From: a virus
Reading direction: 5' to 3' (one strand)
Length of the DNA stretch: 45,210 bases
Virus record (IMG/VR): IMGVR_UViG_3300037882_002357
Location: 1-45,210 of that record
The notes beneath the pieces were generated by a model that saw nothing but the letters and a program-made list of their open reading frames with translations, was not told where the DNA came from and made no database searches. Made by a program: the position numbers and the translations under genes. This document shows positions 28,601 to 36,282 of the stretch, piece after piece; within the stretch, counting starts at the first letter, position 1, and every line of letters begins with the position of its first letter.

Positions 28601-30061
28601 CCCACCACTGGCAAAAATACCAGCCAAACCGCCAAATGTAAAAACTAGTGCTTTGAGTGCCAACATTAGAGAACCTAAAGCAAGGGTAAAACCACCGATT
28701 GCCAACATTGACTTTTTAACAGGATCGGGTAAATATCGGAAAAACTCTAAGACCTCTTTACCGGTATCTAACAAAGGGGTTAAACCTTTCATAACCAGTA
28801 ACCCGTATTCAATCTTAAGATCTTCAATTATTGCCTTAACCTGGTTCATTGAAAAGGAAAAACTTTTCATTTGTTCACTTAATGCTCGTTGAGTTGCCCC
28901 GCCATTATCAGTTGCATGGGCTAATCTCTCTAACTCTTCTTTAAACTCTTTGGCACCAAGTTTACCAAGGGTTAAAGCGGCTTTGGCGGCTCTGGCTTCT
29001 GGTATAAGTTTATCCATTTCTGAAGCACTGCCACGGGTAACTCTTACTAGGTCTTCAAGTACACCGCCTAAACCTTTGGTTTTTAAAGCAGTATCGGATA
29101 ACTCTATACCCATCTTTTTAGCAGCCGCCTGTGCTTGTGGACTAGCCCCGGAAATACTTCTCAAAAGGTTAGTTAATGCTGTTTCAGATTCTGCGGCACT
29201 AATTCCGGCCTTTGTCATTACAATGAAACCAGCTCCTAATTCGGGGAATTTTACACCAACGCTACTAGCCTGAGCTAAAACAGAACCAAGATTATTCGCT
29301 AATTGTTCAAAAGTTATAACTCCTCTGTCAACCACAGTAAATAATTCATCGGAAAATTTAGCGGCATCTGGTAAGGTTTTCTGGTTGTAAGCGTTCATTA
29401 ATGTGGTTAAAGCTCTAACAGATACTTCCGTTTGTGTCATTCCAGCGGATGCGGCCTTGCTGGCAATAGCGGTTAATTGTAAACCTTCCGCACCAGAGAA
29501 ACCACTACTAGCGACTTGATATAAAGCCTTACTAACACCGGTCGCAGTATCAGATACTTCTTTCATTTTCGAGATTTCACGAACCTGATCAGAAAAATAT
29601 TGAAACTGGCTTTCAGATTCTCGCATAATCGAATTAACGTTACGCATATTTTTATCGAATTCAGTCGCAACGCTAGAAACATCTTGAAATAATTTACCAA
29701 ACCCGGCAGTCATAGCGGTTAATGCAACGGTAGTACTTGATAGTGTTTGACTAAATGCACTGGTTGAACTGCTCGCACCCTGTACAACAGTCCTATAGTT
29801 ATTAATAACCTTAGTTGAACGGTCAATATTTGTACTATTATCATGGATATTTTTAGTATTATTTTTTACAGTATTACTATTATCATTAATAACCTTACTG
29901 GAGTTTTTTACATTGTTACTGTAATCATTAATAGTTTTAGAACTATCTTTTATTACGTTATTGAAATTATTAAAGTTAGTGGTAAGGATTTTAACGCCTT
30001 GGGTTGCATTTCCAGAAACAACATTGATATTAATATTTAAACTACTTGAAGAACTAGCCAT
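25637..30061 (-). CDS. Tail tape measure protein, 1474 aa
   Basis: This is the largest gene. Residues 35-93 carry four 14-residue repeats (KNSSKVINDNSNTV type). Residues 130-400 match the PhageMin_Tail/TP901 tape-measure core (LYQVASSGFSGAEGLQLTAI, MTQTEVSVRALTTLMNAY). Several hydrophobic segments lie at about 445-530 (MLAIGGFTLALGSLMLALKA), then long coiled coils from 620 to 860 and 1070 to 1310. The end, FASGGVTEGGLNYLHPKEMI, is typical. At about 1.5 angstrom per residue it predicts a tail near 220 nm. A terminator-like hairpin precedes it. Confidence 0.9.
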   Translation of the reverse strand: MASSSSSLNININVVSGNATQGVKILTTNFNNFNNVIKDSSKTINDYSNNVKNSSKVINDNSNTVKNNTKNIHDNSTNIDRSTKVINNYRTVVQGASSSTSAFSQTLSSTTVALTAMTAGFGKLFQDVSSVATEFDKNMRNVNSIMRESESQFQYFSDQVREISKMKEVSDTATGVSKALYQVASSGFSGAEGLQLTAIASKAASAGMTQTEVSVRALTTLMNAYNQKTLPDAAKFSDELFTVVDRGVITFEQLANNLGSVLAQASSVGVKFPELGAGFIVMTKAGISAAESETALTNLLRSISGASPQAQAAAKKMGIELSDTALKTKGLGGVLEDLVRVTRGSASEMDKLIPEARAAKAALTLGKLGAKEFKEELERLAHATDNGGATQRALSEQMKSFSFSMNQVKAIIEDLKIEYGLLVMKGLTPLLDTGKEVLEFFRYLPDPVKKSMLAIGGFTLALGSLMLALKALVFTFGGLAGIFASGGALLAGLAKLKALYITLALFMSPGQILIVGLAAVAAAFYGIQKAIQAAGSAMDWFAQKSKDNKILELTNKKKTKSLSGASEYQARKGQNLSVSDLEGYKSDVQGLISSSSDAGAMARNRNLALEIQKRIDGQKALQKAEKDKNDAKAKANDAAVAADKKAEEAAAAKKEAEKQADKAREEANKKAEAEYKKLFDLEEEKLLRIEESLKSGKITEKQALQQSIQVYNNKKALYDKESKDARLFEDARREAGLNVIQTNIKIIEEKKKLVGDTKELDKAEKESYLALLRVKAEGAKDNYKLQLQLIEAERKNAIDLLDKEKNTVKGYNTDVARINLDANQKQEALNAERIANDKKLNDALISNAKQAADALANSQKKVIEADKEAKAEKEKLYDSLLKQLNDIGNSLLNSSDAFVGSLGAIVATGSSVFQTLTNSAKDLTKAMSGDMTGILGLVNTGITELVRSGNAIAMAFKNLGDAQKGGDTAMEDFVKYDENLASSVPFIGEGLAVINRRLYEMAGAVNSPEMTKNIDKFSSIIANATKEVTEVQKEYNKGAFDSIKKTLEGEKEANKKALELAEEEKKAKEKLIEESIKSREDLMKRAYDAEKQLAQDSFNFQKKLLDDYVKIQETKVSGIKTKIQELQDLIYGKKQSATQNKALSEQFSKATGQAGLSADLIASPALFDERMNQESLNISNLELSGASQDSLNKRKMEQAAKVFVYNSTKAKELANDINRQKDAQDLQKKAQDAQKQYYELAKIQTDDQIQSQINIEANALSTEQKVLDEKIRTANEYENYFNNTVMVEIDNRYKLSADAWLSYMKTANISWSKDLESKMGVTLSQFKNVVSLQSSGIKTGSPVSGLKEGESYDAWINRIKLEDAKAEQARQNKMSGKTGANFGNAFANVPRFASGGVTEGGLNYLHPKEMILNQSQQANLFQMLNSPRPNMAGNATIMVSVSGNNINSQMDVNNIASQISNSIAKEYRKISSGY

Positions 30062-30079
30062 ATTTAAAAAACCTCATAT

Positions 30080-30104
30080 AAAAAAAATCCCCTTTTCAGG
30101 GGAT
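30080..30104 (-). terminator. Intrinsic terminator-like hairpin before the tape measure gene
   Basis: On the minus strand ATCCCCT (30104-30098), loop GAAA and AGGGGAT (30093-30087) are followed by seven T. It lies inside the late operon, directly after the glycosyltransferase gene and before the ribosome binding site of the tape measure. It may lower or regulate read-through. Confidence 0.8.
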
Positions 30105-30131
30105 CGCATATATATAGAAATGGAGAAATAA

Positions 30132-31364
30132 TTAACTGTGTGTTTTAGTAAGATCGTGGGTTTGATTAGTAATAGTATTGCTATTATTATAATAACGGTT
30201 CACAATATCCAAGGGGTTAAAGGTTTTTCGTTTAACTTCTCGGATTGCTTCATCATAAATTACATTATAATTTTTTATTGTTTTTTGAATGGTAAACTGT
30301 CTAGACCGATTAAAACCGGCAATTCGATAAAACTTATAAACATCTGGATTAGAAAGAAGTTTTAAGAACTCAACGTATTGGTTAGGATTATAAGCAACCA
30401 AAGCGGATTCCCCAACGACTTCACTAACTACCGGAGAACAAACCACTGGTAAACCAAAAGCCATGGCTTCCAAAACCGATAACCCGAAAGAATCGACTAA
30501 AGTAGGATAAAGAAAAATAGAACCGTTTACACTTAATAAAGATTTTACTTTTTCGGATGGTATCTGTCCTAGGAATTTATGATTAATTCTTTCAATATCT
30601 GAAACTTTACCCTCGCCATAATAATGAAAATCCAGAAAATTACAGTAAGAACTTTCTAATGTAGCTTTGTAACACTCTGGATCGTACTTTTCTAAGCGAC
30701 CAGTCCAGAAAACATTATCACCGTAAGAACTCAAATATTCAGGGTTAAACGTGGGAATAGTACTTAAATCAATTCCATTATAAATAGTTTTTTGGGGAAC
30801 GTCCAAATGCTTTTGTGTTTCACTTGCCCGATCACTTACATTTATTACAAACTCAGTGTTAAACCCTGATATATATTCTTTGGGTATCTTAAACTCCGAG
30901 TGACAAGTAACCACCATAGCCGGGCGTTTACCCCGCCATTCTGGAAGTTTTACAACCTCGAATACTCCAAAGGGATGTGAATCAATGTTTAACTTACTAC
31001 CGGGTTTTAATTTGATATAAAATTCAGGGGCAAAGGGATTAACCTTTAAATCCCAGGCTTTTACTAAATCGTCATCAGGCTTAAGATTTAAACAGACAAC
31101 CCCATTCCCGTTAAGGCTTTCCGGGCCTGTCCAATGAATGTTTATTATATCGATATTATTTTCTATACAGATATTAAAAACTTCATAAAAGCTTTCGATA
31201 TGTATATGCTTAATATCCCGGTTAAACTCCAGTTGGTTATTATTCCGGCCAAAAGTTACAACCACATGGTTATTATCGGTTGAATGATTTATAAACTCTC
31301 TTACAAAAGTTTCTAGACCTCCAACGGGTAAAAAACCATGTGATAAGTGTAAGATGTTAGGCAT
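30132..31364 (-). CDS. GT4-like glycosyltransferase (GT-B fold), 410 aa
   Basis: The N-terminus ILHLSHGFLPVGGLETFVRE is the GGxE-type start of GT-B enzymes. The C-terminal half has NVFWTGRLEKYDPECYKATL and GSIFLYPTLVDSFGLSVLEA followed by MAFGLPVVCSP, the E-x7-E nucleotide-sugar-binding motif of family GT4. It is encoded inside the tail module together with a methyltransferase (2 bases apart). Phages that glycosylate capsid or tail proteins often place such genes among virion genes, so virion decoration is the likely role. Modification of host surface sugars is an alternative. Confidence 0.85.
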   Translation of the reverse strand: MPNILHLSHGFLPVGGLETFVREFINHSTDNNHVVVTFGRNNNQLEFNRDIKHIHIESFYEVFNICIENNIDIINIHWTGPESLNGNGVVCLNLKPDDDLVKAWDLKVNPFAPEFYIKLKPGSKLNIDSHPFGVFEVVKLPEWRGKRPAMVVTCHSEFKIPKEYISGFNTEFVINVSDRASETQKHLDVPQKTIYNGIDLSTIPTFNPEYLSSYGDNVFWTGRLEKYDPECYKATLESSYCNFLDFHYYGEGKVSDIERINHKFLGQIPSEKVKSLLSVNGSIFLYPTLVDSFGLSVLEAMAFGLPVVCSPVVSEVVGESALVAYNPNQYVEFLKLLSNPDVYKFYRIAGFNRSRQFTIQKTIKNYNVIYDEAIREVKRKTFNPLDIVNRYYNNSNTITNQTHDLTKTHS

Positions 31365-31366
31365 CT

Positions 31367-32050
31367 TTACACCTTCTTTTTTGTCTTTGGTTTTTCGGCT
31401 TTTTCGGTCTTTTCTTTGGGGGAATTACCACCAGATTTAGTGATAATAAAATCATTAGGTAAACTAGCTTTCTGATATATTTTATAACTAGCTTCGACTT
31501 TATCGGCCAACGCTTCTATATCAGCTTCTGAATAAGTGCCTTCCCAAAAAGGGTATTTATTATGAAAGTGAATAATACCGGCTTTAGTGCCTTGGGAGTG
31601 CCAACCGATAACTATTTTGTCAGCTTCGGGGTTTTCTGCAAAGATTTTTTCAAGATATTCTAGCGGGTTTTCTTGATGCTGTATTACGTCAATGGAAACC
31701 ACTATATCGTAATCAGTATTTTTTTGATATTCCGAAACATGGAAAAATGAAGCGTTTGGCAAACCCGGATTATTTTCTTTGGCTTTATCAATCATAGCGG
31801 TAGAACCATCTACCCCTATATAATCAATAAAAGCAAAATCTAAACCTAATTCTCTTTGGAGAATTCCACAAAAGCGACCAGTACCACAACCATAGTCCAA
31901 GATATTAACCTTAGACTTTTCGGTTAATTTTTCTTTTACCTTTGCTATAATATCCCGTTCAGCTTCGGTATATCTAGCTTTCCAATCTCGATCAAGTATC
32001 GAAACTACTTCGGGTATCCAGTTGTTAAAATCTTTTATATTTTCAGTCAT
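31367..32050 (-). CDS. Class I SAM-dependent methyltransferase, 227 aa
   Basis: Motif I is NILDYGCGTGRFCGIL at about residue 49, followed by FIDYIGVDGSTAMIDKAKE (motif II acid) and DYDIVVSIDVIQHQENPLEY (motif IV region). No DNA-methyltransferase DPPY motif is present, so the substrate is probably a small molecule, sugar or protein. It lies 2 bases before the glycosyltransferase, which suggests that it methylates the same glycan. The C-terminus is a Lys/Glu/Pro-rich tail (KEKTEKAEKPKTKKKV). Confidence 0.8.
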   Translation of the reverse strand: MTENIKDFNNWIPEVVSILDRDWKARYTEAERDIIAKVKEKLTEKSKVNILDYGCGTGRFCGILQRELGLDFAFIDYIGVDGSTAMIDKAKENNPGLPNASFFHVSEYQKNTDYDIVVSIDVIQHQENPLEYLEKIFAENPEADKIVIGWHSQGTKAGIIHFHNKYPFWEGTYSEADIEALADKVEASYKIYQKASLPNDFIITKSGGNSPKEKTEKAEKPKTKKKV

Positions 32051-32067
32051 TATAAACCTCTTTATTA

Positions 32068-32442
32068 CTAATCTTTAGCTAACCATTGTCTTGCGGCATC
32101 AACATTAACCGGTTCTTTGCCCTTTTTCCGCATATTAAGCGGATCATCGGCCGGGCTTTCCTGGCTCTTCCATTGTACGGAACTTTCTAACTCATTACGT
32201 CTGTTAAAAGAATACAATAGGTTTAAAGCGTCAAAAACATCTAAACCCATTATATCATTATACAACTGACCATTTTTAAGTAAAGGTGTAACAACGAAAT
32301 CATACCACCAATTAGGTTCAAACCAATCAAGCTTATATTTAGAATCGTAATCCTTACTAAAAGGACTCTTTCTAAAATCTATTACTGCCCCGTGATACTT
32401 GCCGATGTCGTATCCGAGGTTGGCATAAAAGACTCGGAATTT
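32068..32442 (-). CDS. Tail assembly chaperone, frameshifted C-terminal part (-1 frame)
   Basis: This frame lies -1 to the chaperone gene upstream, is open from 32442 (after a TAA at 32445-32443), and has no convincing start of its own before an internal ATG at 32265. It encodes YHGAVIDFRKSPFSKDYDSK, then LDWFEPNWWYDFVVTPLLKN and a charged end (AARQWLAKD). The best reading is a G-GT-type programmed -1 frameshift in the overlap 32442-32382. Candidate slip sites are TTT at 32429-32427 (preceded by T) and GGG at 32390-32388 (preceded by G). Either yields a 244-residue fusion. Confidence 0.75.
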   Translation of the reverse strand, partial: KFRVFYANLGYDIGKYHGAVIDFRKSPFSKDYDSKYKLDWFEPNWWYDFVVTPLLKNGQLYNDIMGLDVFDALNLLYSFNRRNELESSVQWKSQESPADDPLNMRKKGKEPVNVDAARQWLAKD

Positions 32443-32801
32443 TTAGCCAAAGCCCAATCCTTAGCCTTTTCAAAACAATTAATAATAAAGTTACTGTTAA
32501 CCGTGCTAAAGTCAAAATCTTCTGGTAACTCAAAAACATTGATTAAGAATTTAAATACTCGCTTGGTTATATCTCCGTAATCGCTAGCTTTTTCGTCATA
32601 ATCCAGCAAGAAAAATTCTTCTAGAACTTCAGCCGGGTTTTCTGAAAACTTTTTACTGTATTCTTCATGAGTAGCACCAGATTTAAGGCTCATTTCTTTT
32701 AACAAGATGTTACCCTGAATGGTATTGGCTAAAGTAAGCTTAAACTCTCGGTTATACGACTTACCTAACAAATGTAAAATACCTTTTGATTCTTTAATCA
32801 T
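32382..32801 (-). CDS. Tail assembly chaperone, unshifted form (139 aa)
   Basis: The position between the tail tube and tape measure genes is that of the G/GT pair of siphoviruses. The protein is helical and acidic (MIKESKGILHLLGKSYNREF, then VLEEFFLLDYDEKASDYGDI) and ends SDTTSASITGQ. The neighbouring -1 frame continues coding without a separate start. The two products would coat the tape measure during tail assembly. AGGA precedes the ATG. The order and frameshift are well supported; sequence similarity to a named family was not established. Confidence 0.75.
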   Translation of the reverse strand: MIKESKGILHLLGKSYNREFKLTLANTIQGNILLKEMSLKSGATHEEYSKKFSENPAEVLEEFFLLDYDEKASDYGDITKRVFKFLINVFELPEDFDFSTVNSNFIINCFEKAKDWALAKNSESFMPTSDTTSASITGQ

Positions 32802-32856
32802 AAAATTTAATTTCCTCCATAGTTTTAGTTATTTAGTTATATTTTAGTTTTTTAAT

Positions 32857-32903
32857 ACTTAAGCCCATTATTTGAGAAAAACTCACAAAAAACAGGCTTA
32901 AGT
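32857..32903 (-). promoter_or_regulatory. Long-range hairpin between tail tube and chaperone genes
   Basis: The 9-bp perfect inverted repeat ACTTAAGCC (32857-32865)/GGCTTAAGT (32895-32903) encloses a 29-nt loop with an inner GAG/CTC stem. On the minus strand it is followed by an A/T-rich stretch. It may be a weak terminator or mRNA-end stabiliser that lowers chaperone relative to tube expression. Confidence 0.55.
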
Positions 32904-32929
32904 TACAGCTTCTCAGTTTCTTAAACTGC

Positions 32930-33811
32930 TTAGCTTTCCCAAGGTAAAATCCAGAAATTACCAAGTTTAATATCCTCGAAACTATTACCGGATCTATTGG
33001 TAAGGGTTGCGTATTGCGGGATTACAATAACTTCCATACCTTCCAAGGCCATTGGGTTTTGCCTATCATCACGATTAAGCAAAGCCGGCTTTGAAACGGT
33101 AACTTGCGGATAATGTTCGATGATAATTGAGCGGCTAGAAGTGCTAAAACTGGTAACTCTCATCTGGAAAGTTCTTAAAATAGAACCACCAATGGTAAAC
33201 TCGAAACCAGCATCAGCAGTAGCAGGCCAACCTTTCATTTTTAACACAGCTGCACCAGTTGCGGGAACTTGCGGTAATTGTGGAGCGAATGTAACAGTTG
33301 TTCCAGATATAGCACTAATAAAGGTTAAAGCTTTATATGAACCGTAAGAAGCATTAACCCCTGCGGTTAAGTCAATTTCTAACATATCACCCACAGCCAG
33401 ACCGGTGGCAGATGTAACCACACAGCCGGTTTTACTCCCACCACTTGCCACGGTAGTTTGTCCATCAGCAGCAACATTTGCGGTATAAACTAGATCATTA
33501 CCTTGGGCAATATCAAAACCAAACAAAGTTGGAAACATAAAACTAGGCGTAAATCTTAAATCATCACCCACGGGAATAACACCTTTAATAGTAGTAGGTG
33601 AACCAGTAGCAGATTCATAATTAGTACGGTTTCTACTTGCTCCAATGGATGTAGCTAAACCGGGAATAAACCAACCCTCTACGCCATATTGACTAACGTT
33701 AGCGTTGCCATATTCAGCAAACTCGATAATAGTATCGCCCATCCATGCCCCGTAATTTGAGCGGGGTAATTCAGCGGCGTTATTTGTCATACTGAAACTT
33801 AAACCAGTCAT
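32930..33811 (-). CDS. Major tail tube protein, 293 aa
   Basis: This beta-rich protein with few cysteines is encoded just before the chaperone pair, as in most siphoviruses. It has NYGAWMGDTIIEFAEYGNAN near the start, an inserted domain with VTSATGLAVGDMLEIDLTAG around residues 130-200, and FQMRVTSFSTSSRSIIIEHY in the C-terminal half. GAAAGGAGAG, a very strong binding site, precedes the ATG and fits high expression. A terminator-like hairpin lies just upstream. The identification is by position and composition. Confidence 0.75.
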   Translation of the reverse strand: MTGLSFSMTNNAAELPRSNYGAWMGDTIIEFAEYGNANVSQYGVEGWFIPGLATSIGASRNRTNYESATGSPTTIKGVIPVGDDLRFTPSFMFPTLFGFDIAQGNDLVYTANVAADGQTTVASGGSKTGCVVTSATGLAVGDMLEIDLTAGVNASYGSYKALTFISAISGTTVTFAPQLPQVPATGAAVLKMKGWPATADAGFEFTIGGSILRTFQMRVTSFSTSSRSIIIEHYPQVTVSKPALLNRDDRQNPMALEGMEVIVIPQYATLTNRSGNSFEDIKLGNFWILPWES

Positions 33812-33834
33812 ATCAAACTCTCCTTTCTTATTAT

Positions 33835-33860
33835 AAAAAAAAGCCGGGTCTTACACCGGC
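33835..33860 (-). terminator. Intrinsic terminator-like hairpin before the tail tube gene
   Basis: On the minus strand GCCGG (33860-33856), an 8-base loop and CCGGC (33847-33843) are followed by eight T (33842-33835). It sits in the late operon immediately before the strong ribosome binding site of the tail tube gene. Confidence 0.75.
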
Positions 33861-33892
33861 CAACTAAACACTATGGAAGAAAATTAAAACGG

Positions 33893-34381
33893 TTAGCCGT
33901 TATAACTGGCTCCCGGATTGAAATAATGCACAGCTAATCTAACCGTTAACGTAACAGTTGCCAATGCCGTCCATAAAGAATTAGATCCTTTTATATCAGT
34001 AATAACTATTCTTTCAGTATTGAAAATAACAGCCGTTCCCAACAGATCCCTTCTTTGCTCCAATACAAACTTTAAATCTCGTGCTAATTTAAAAACATTT
34101 GTGATAGATGTATCTTTATTAGCCGATTGGGCTAAAACGTCAATTTCTACTTGTAAAATACCAGTTTCTATTGAATTTATCTGGGAATAACTTACACCCA
34201 CAGGAAAAACAGCCACGGCCGGGAAAAACGGGGCGGTCATTTGGCTTAACGGTATTCCGTAAATTTCCGATGTATTAGTCCTAGTATTTTTTATTTGGTC
34301 AGTTATTCCGGTATCGGCAAGTAATAAAGTTTTTATAGCTTCCACAGCGGCTAACTCTGGGTAATAGTTACTCAAGGACAT
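33893..34381 (-). CDS. Tail terminator / head-tail joining protein, 162 aa
   Basis: The order after a Mu gpG-like protein and before the tail tube is that of the tail terminator (gpU) or Mu gp37-like protein. MSLSNYYPELAAVEAIKTLL is followed by PAVAVFPVGVSYSQINSIET and VEIDVLAQSANKDTSITNVF, and the end (WTALATVTLTVRLAVHYFNP) is beta-rich, as in that fold. It overlaps the upstream gene by 14 bases. Function inferred from context. Confidence 0.65.
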   Translation of the reverse strand: MSLSNYYPELAAVEAIKTLLLADTGITDQIKNTRTNTSEIYGIPLSQMTAPFFPAVAVFPVGVSYSQINSIETGILQVEIDVLAQSANKDTSITNVFKLARDLKFVLEQRRDLLGTAVIFNTERIVITDIKGSNSLWTALATVTLTVRLAVHYFNPGASYNG

Positions 34382-34829
34382 TTTGAATACTCCTTACCAA
34401 AACTTGATTTATTGCTACTTCGTCATCTGGTTGAATCATTACAAAAGGCCTTTCAGGGAATTTATAATTAGTTCTACCAAAAATCTTAATAGTCAATCCA
34501 TCATTATGAGTACGGGCATAAGGTACGGTTGAACCAATCTTAAGATTAAGCTTCCCTACTTCATAAAACTGATCGGGATTCCCCTTAGTACTTAGCGACC
34601 GTCTTAACCGACCGCTATCTATTAAAGTTTGTCCACTCCTAGCTAAAGCCGCCTTTGATTCAGGCCAACGGGTAGGCCGTCCGCCTTCGGTAAAATTCTT
34701 ATCAAAAGAACGCATCATTATAATACTTATATCGCCCTCTAATTCAGGCTTAAAGTCTTGTATTTTTGCGTTTAATTTATTAAGTTTTTCCTGAGTATCA
34801 CCGGTAACATTAAGATTTAAGTCAAACAT
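34368..34829 (-). CDS. Phage virion morphogenesis protein (Mu gpG-like), 153 aa
   Basis: The sequence GGRPTRWPESKAALARSGQT, then LIDSGRLRRSLSTKGNPDQF and FPERPFVMIQPDDE closely follows the Mu G / phage_tail_S morphogenesis family, a head completion or neck protein. The N-terminal helix (QEKLNKLNAKIQDFKPELEG) is also typical. It begins 3 bases after the DUF1320-like connector gene and overlaps the next gene. This gives a Mu-like head-to-tail order. Confidence 0.85.
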   Translation of the reverse strand: MFDLNLNVTGDTQEKLNKLNAKIQDFKPELEGDISIIMMRSFDKNFTEGGRPTRWPESKAALARSGQTLIDSGRLRRSLSTKGNPDQFYEVGKLNLKIGSTVPYARTHNDGLTIKIFGRTNYKFPERPFVMIQPDDEVAINQVLVRSIQNVLE

Positions 34830-34832
34830 ACC

Positions 34833-35495
34833 TTAATCCCACCATGTGTTTATTTCAGCAATATTATTATTATTGTTATCTTGGGTGGTAGTAGATAAAA
34901 TACCGATACTACGACTTGGAGTACTAGCAGAAATTTGTTCCACTAAAGTACTATCAAAAAATTCACCACGTTTAATTTTTTCCAAAATAGACATAGCGAA
35001 ACTTTCAGGCCGTTTTACGTATTTGTCAGTTTCTTGGTTAAATGCTTGCTCTGAAAATTTCCAATCAATTATCAATTTTTGAGCAAGGTATCTAACCGCT
35101 GTACAAATATCCTCTGGGATAATAAAACACTTAGAACCCGTAACAGACCTAACAGCATTATTAACAGCGGTAATAGAAGTATCAGAACCAATAGAACTTA
35201 CCAAAAATACTTCACCGCTATCAATAACCCGGATATGAGCGAAATTATCAATACCAACTTCATCCCAAAATTCAGTACTAACCCCGGTAATAGTCGGACT
35301 TGCTGCAGTCGTTGACACTGTACCGGTTAAATAATGATTGGTTTGCTTTTGAACCGGCACAATATACAAAGCCCCTAAGTAACGATTTATCAATGATTCG
35401 GCATCAGTAACAAACCGCTTAACCTGGGTATCTGTAATATCTGAGTCAGTTAGTAAAGCAGACCGATCTCGAACTTCTGAAGGTATGATATACAT
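34833..35495 (-). CDS. DUF1320-like head-tail connector (Mu gp36-like), 220 aa
   Basis: MYIIPSEVRDRSALLTDSDI, with TDAESLINRYLGALYIVPVQ, is the helical start of DUF1320/gp36-type adaptors. An insertion of about 70 residues (residues 50-115, beta-rich with TITGVSTEFWDEVG) separates it from the second helical part (CTAVRYLAQKLIIDWKFSEQ). The usual length is nearer 140-150, so the insert is a notable addition. It overlaps the upstream gene by one base. It probably forms the ring below the portal. Confidence 0.75.
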   Translation of the reverse strand: MYIIPSEVRDRSALLTDSDITDTQVKRFVTDAESLINRYLGALYIVPVQKQTNHYLTGTVSTTAASPTITGVSTEFWDEVGIDNFAHIRVIDSGEVFLVSSIGSDTSITAVNNAVRSVTGSKCFIIPEDICTAVRYLAQKLIIDWKFSEQAFNQETDKYVKRPESFAMSILEKIKRGEFFDSTLVEQISASTPSRSIGILSTTTQDNNNNNIAEINTWWD

Positions 35496-35824
35496 TAGCT
35501 AGTCACAGCCTCCGCAACAACATTTAAGCGACCAGTAGTAGTACAACCAACACTTACAGTAACAGCTAAGCCGATAGTACCGGAATAAAGACCGTCAACA
35601 TCTATTGAAAAACGTCCGTCACTTGGTACTTTCTCGATCCAACTATCCTTACCACTCGTGCTAATAGTTACTAAAGCATTAGCCAGATCCGTATAACCAG
35701 TTACTTTATAAATATAGTTATATTTTCCTGACACAGCCGGGATAGTAATAGTAATAGCACTAGCCGCAACGGTAGTACTAGCAGATATAAAAGAATCCTT
35801 GGAGTAAAAAGCTTTATTCCACAT
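35495..35824 (-). CDS. Small beta-rich virion protein, 109 aa
   Basis: The protein is Ser/Thr/Ala-rich with alternating hydrophobic residues (ISASTTVAASAITITIPAVS, then LYSGTIGLAVTVSVGCTTTG), consistent with a single beta sandwich. Its place between the capsid gene and the connector suggests a capsid decoration or neck fibre component. It is not recognised by family. Its start lies 5 bases after the previous stop and its stop overlaps the next gene by one base. Confidence 0.6.
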   Translation of the reverse strand: MWNKAFYSKDSFISASTTVAASAITITIPAVSGKYNYIYKVTGYTDLANALVTISTSGKDSWIEKVPSDGRFSIDVDGLYSGTIGLAVTVSVGCTTTGRLNVVAEAVTS

Positions 35825-35829
35825 AATTC

Positions 35830-36282
35830 TTAAGCATCCACTAAATTGATTTGTACGTAAAAATTATCGGTTGCAATAGTTCCGGTTACATCAGCAGTTA
35901 CTTCCAAAACAGAACCAGCTTCAATAATATCAGCCGATGAAGTAGTAATAACAGTTAAGGCGTTAGGAATATAAGCGGTTAAAGCCGCCCCGCCAGTTGC
36001 TTTGGTAGAATTAGCGGCCGATGCAACATTAACGATTGCAGTAGTCCCAGAACCAGCCAAACCCTTGTTAACAATACCAACAGCGACATTATTACTATTA
36101 TCAGCGGCTAAAGTATCTTCTGACAGCATATAAACAGAAACCACCTGAGATTTTCTTGTGATTCTGATTTGTTGCTTTTTATCGGTTGTAGTTAAACCAC
36201 CAAATGCAATATCTTGTTGTTTGGCGTTGGCAATATCCAAATAAGCTACCCGGATTGTTCCGGGGTTTAAAAGGTAACACAT
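35830..36282 (-). CDS. Beta-rich virion protein, possible head decoration, 150 aa
   Basis: MCYLLNPGTIRVAYLDIANA is followed by Ala/Thr-rich strands (NNVAVGIVNKGLAGSGTTAI, GSVLEVTADVTGTIATDNFY). It looks like an Ig- or jelly-roll-type protein and is similar in character to the next gene product. The start follows the upstream stop directly. Probably an outer capsid or neck protein, by position only. Confidence 0.6.
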   Translation of the reverse strand: MCYLLNPGTIRVAYLDIANAKQQDIAFGGLTTTDKKQQIRITRKSQVVSVYMLSEDTLAADNSNNVAVGIVNKGLAGSGTTAIVNVASAANSTKATGGAALTAYIPNALTVITTSSADIIEAGSVLEVTADVTGTIATDNFYVQINLVDA

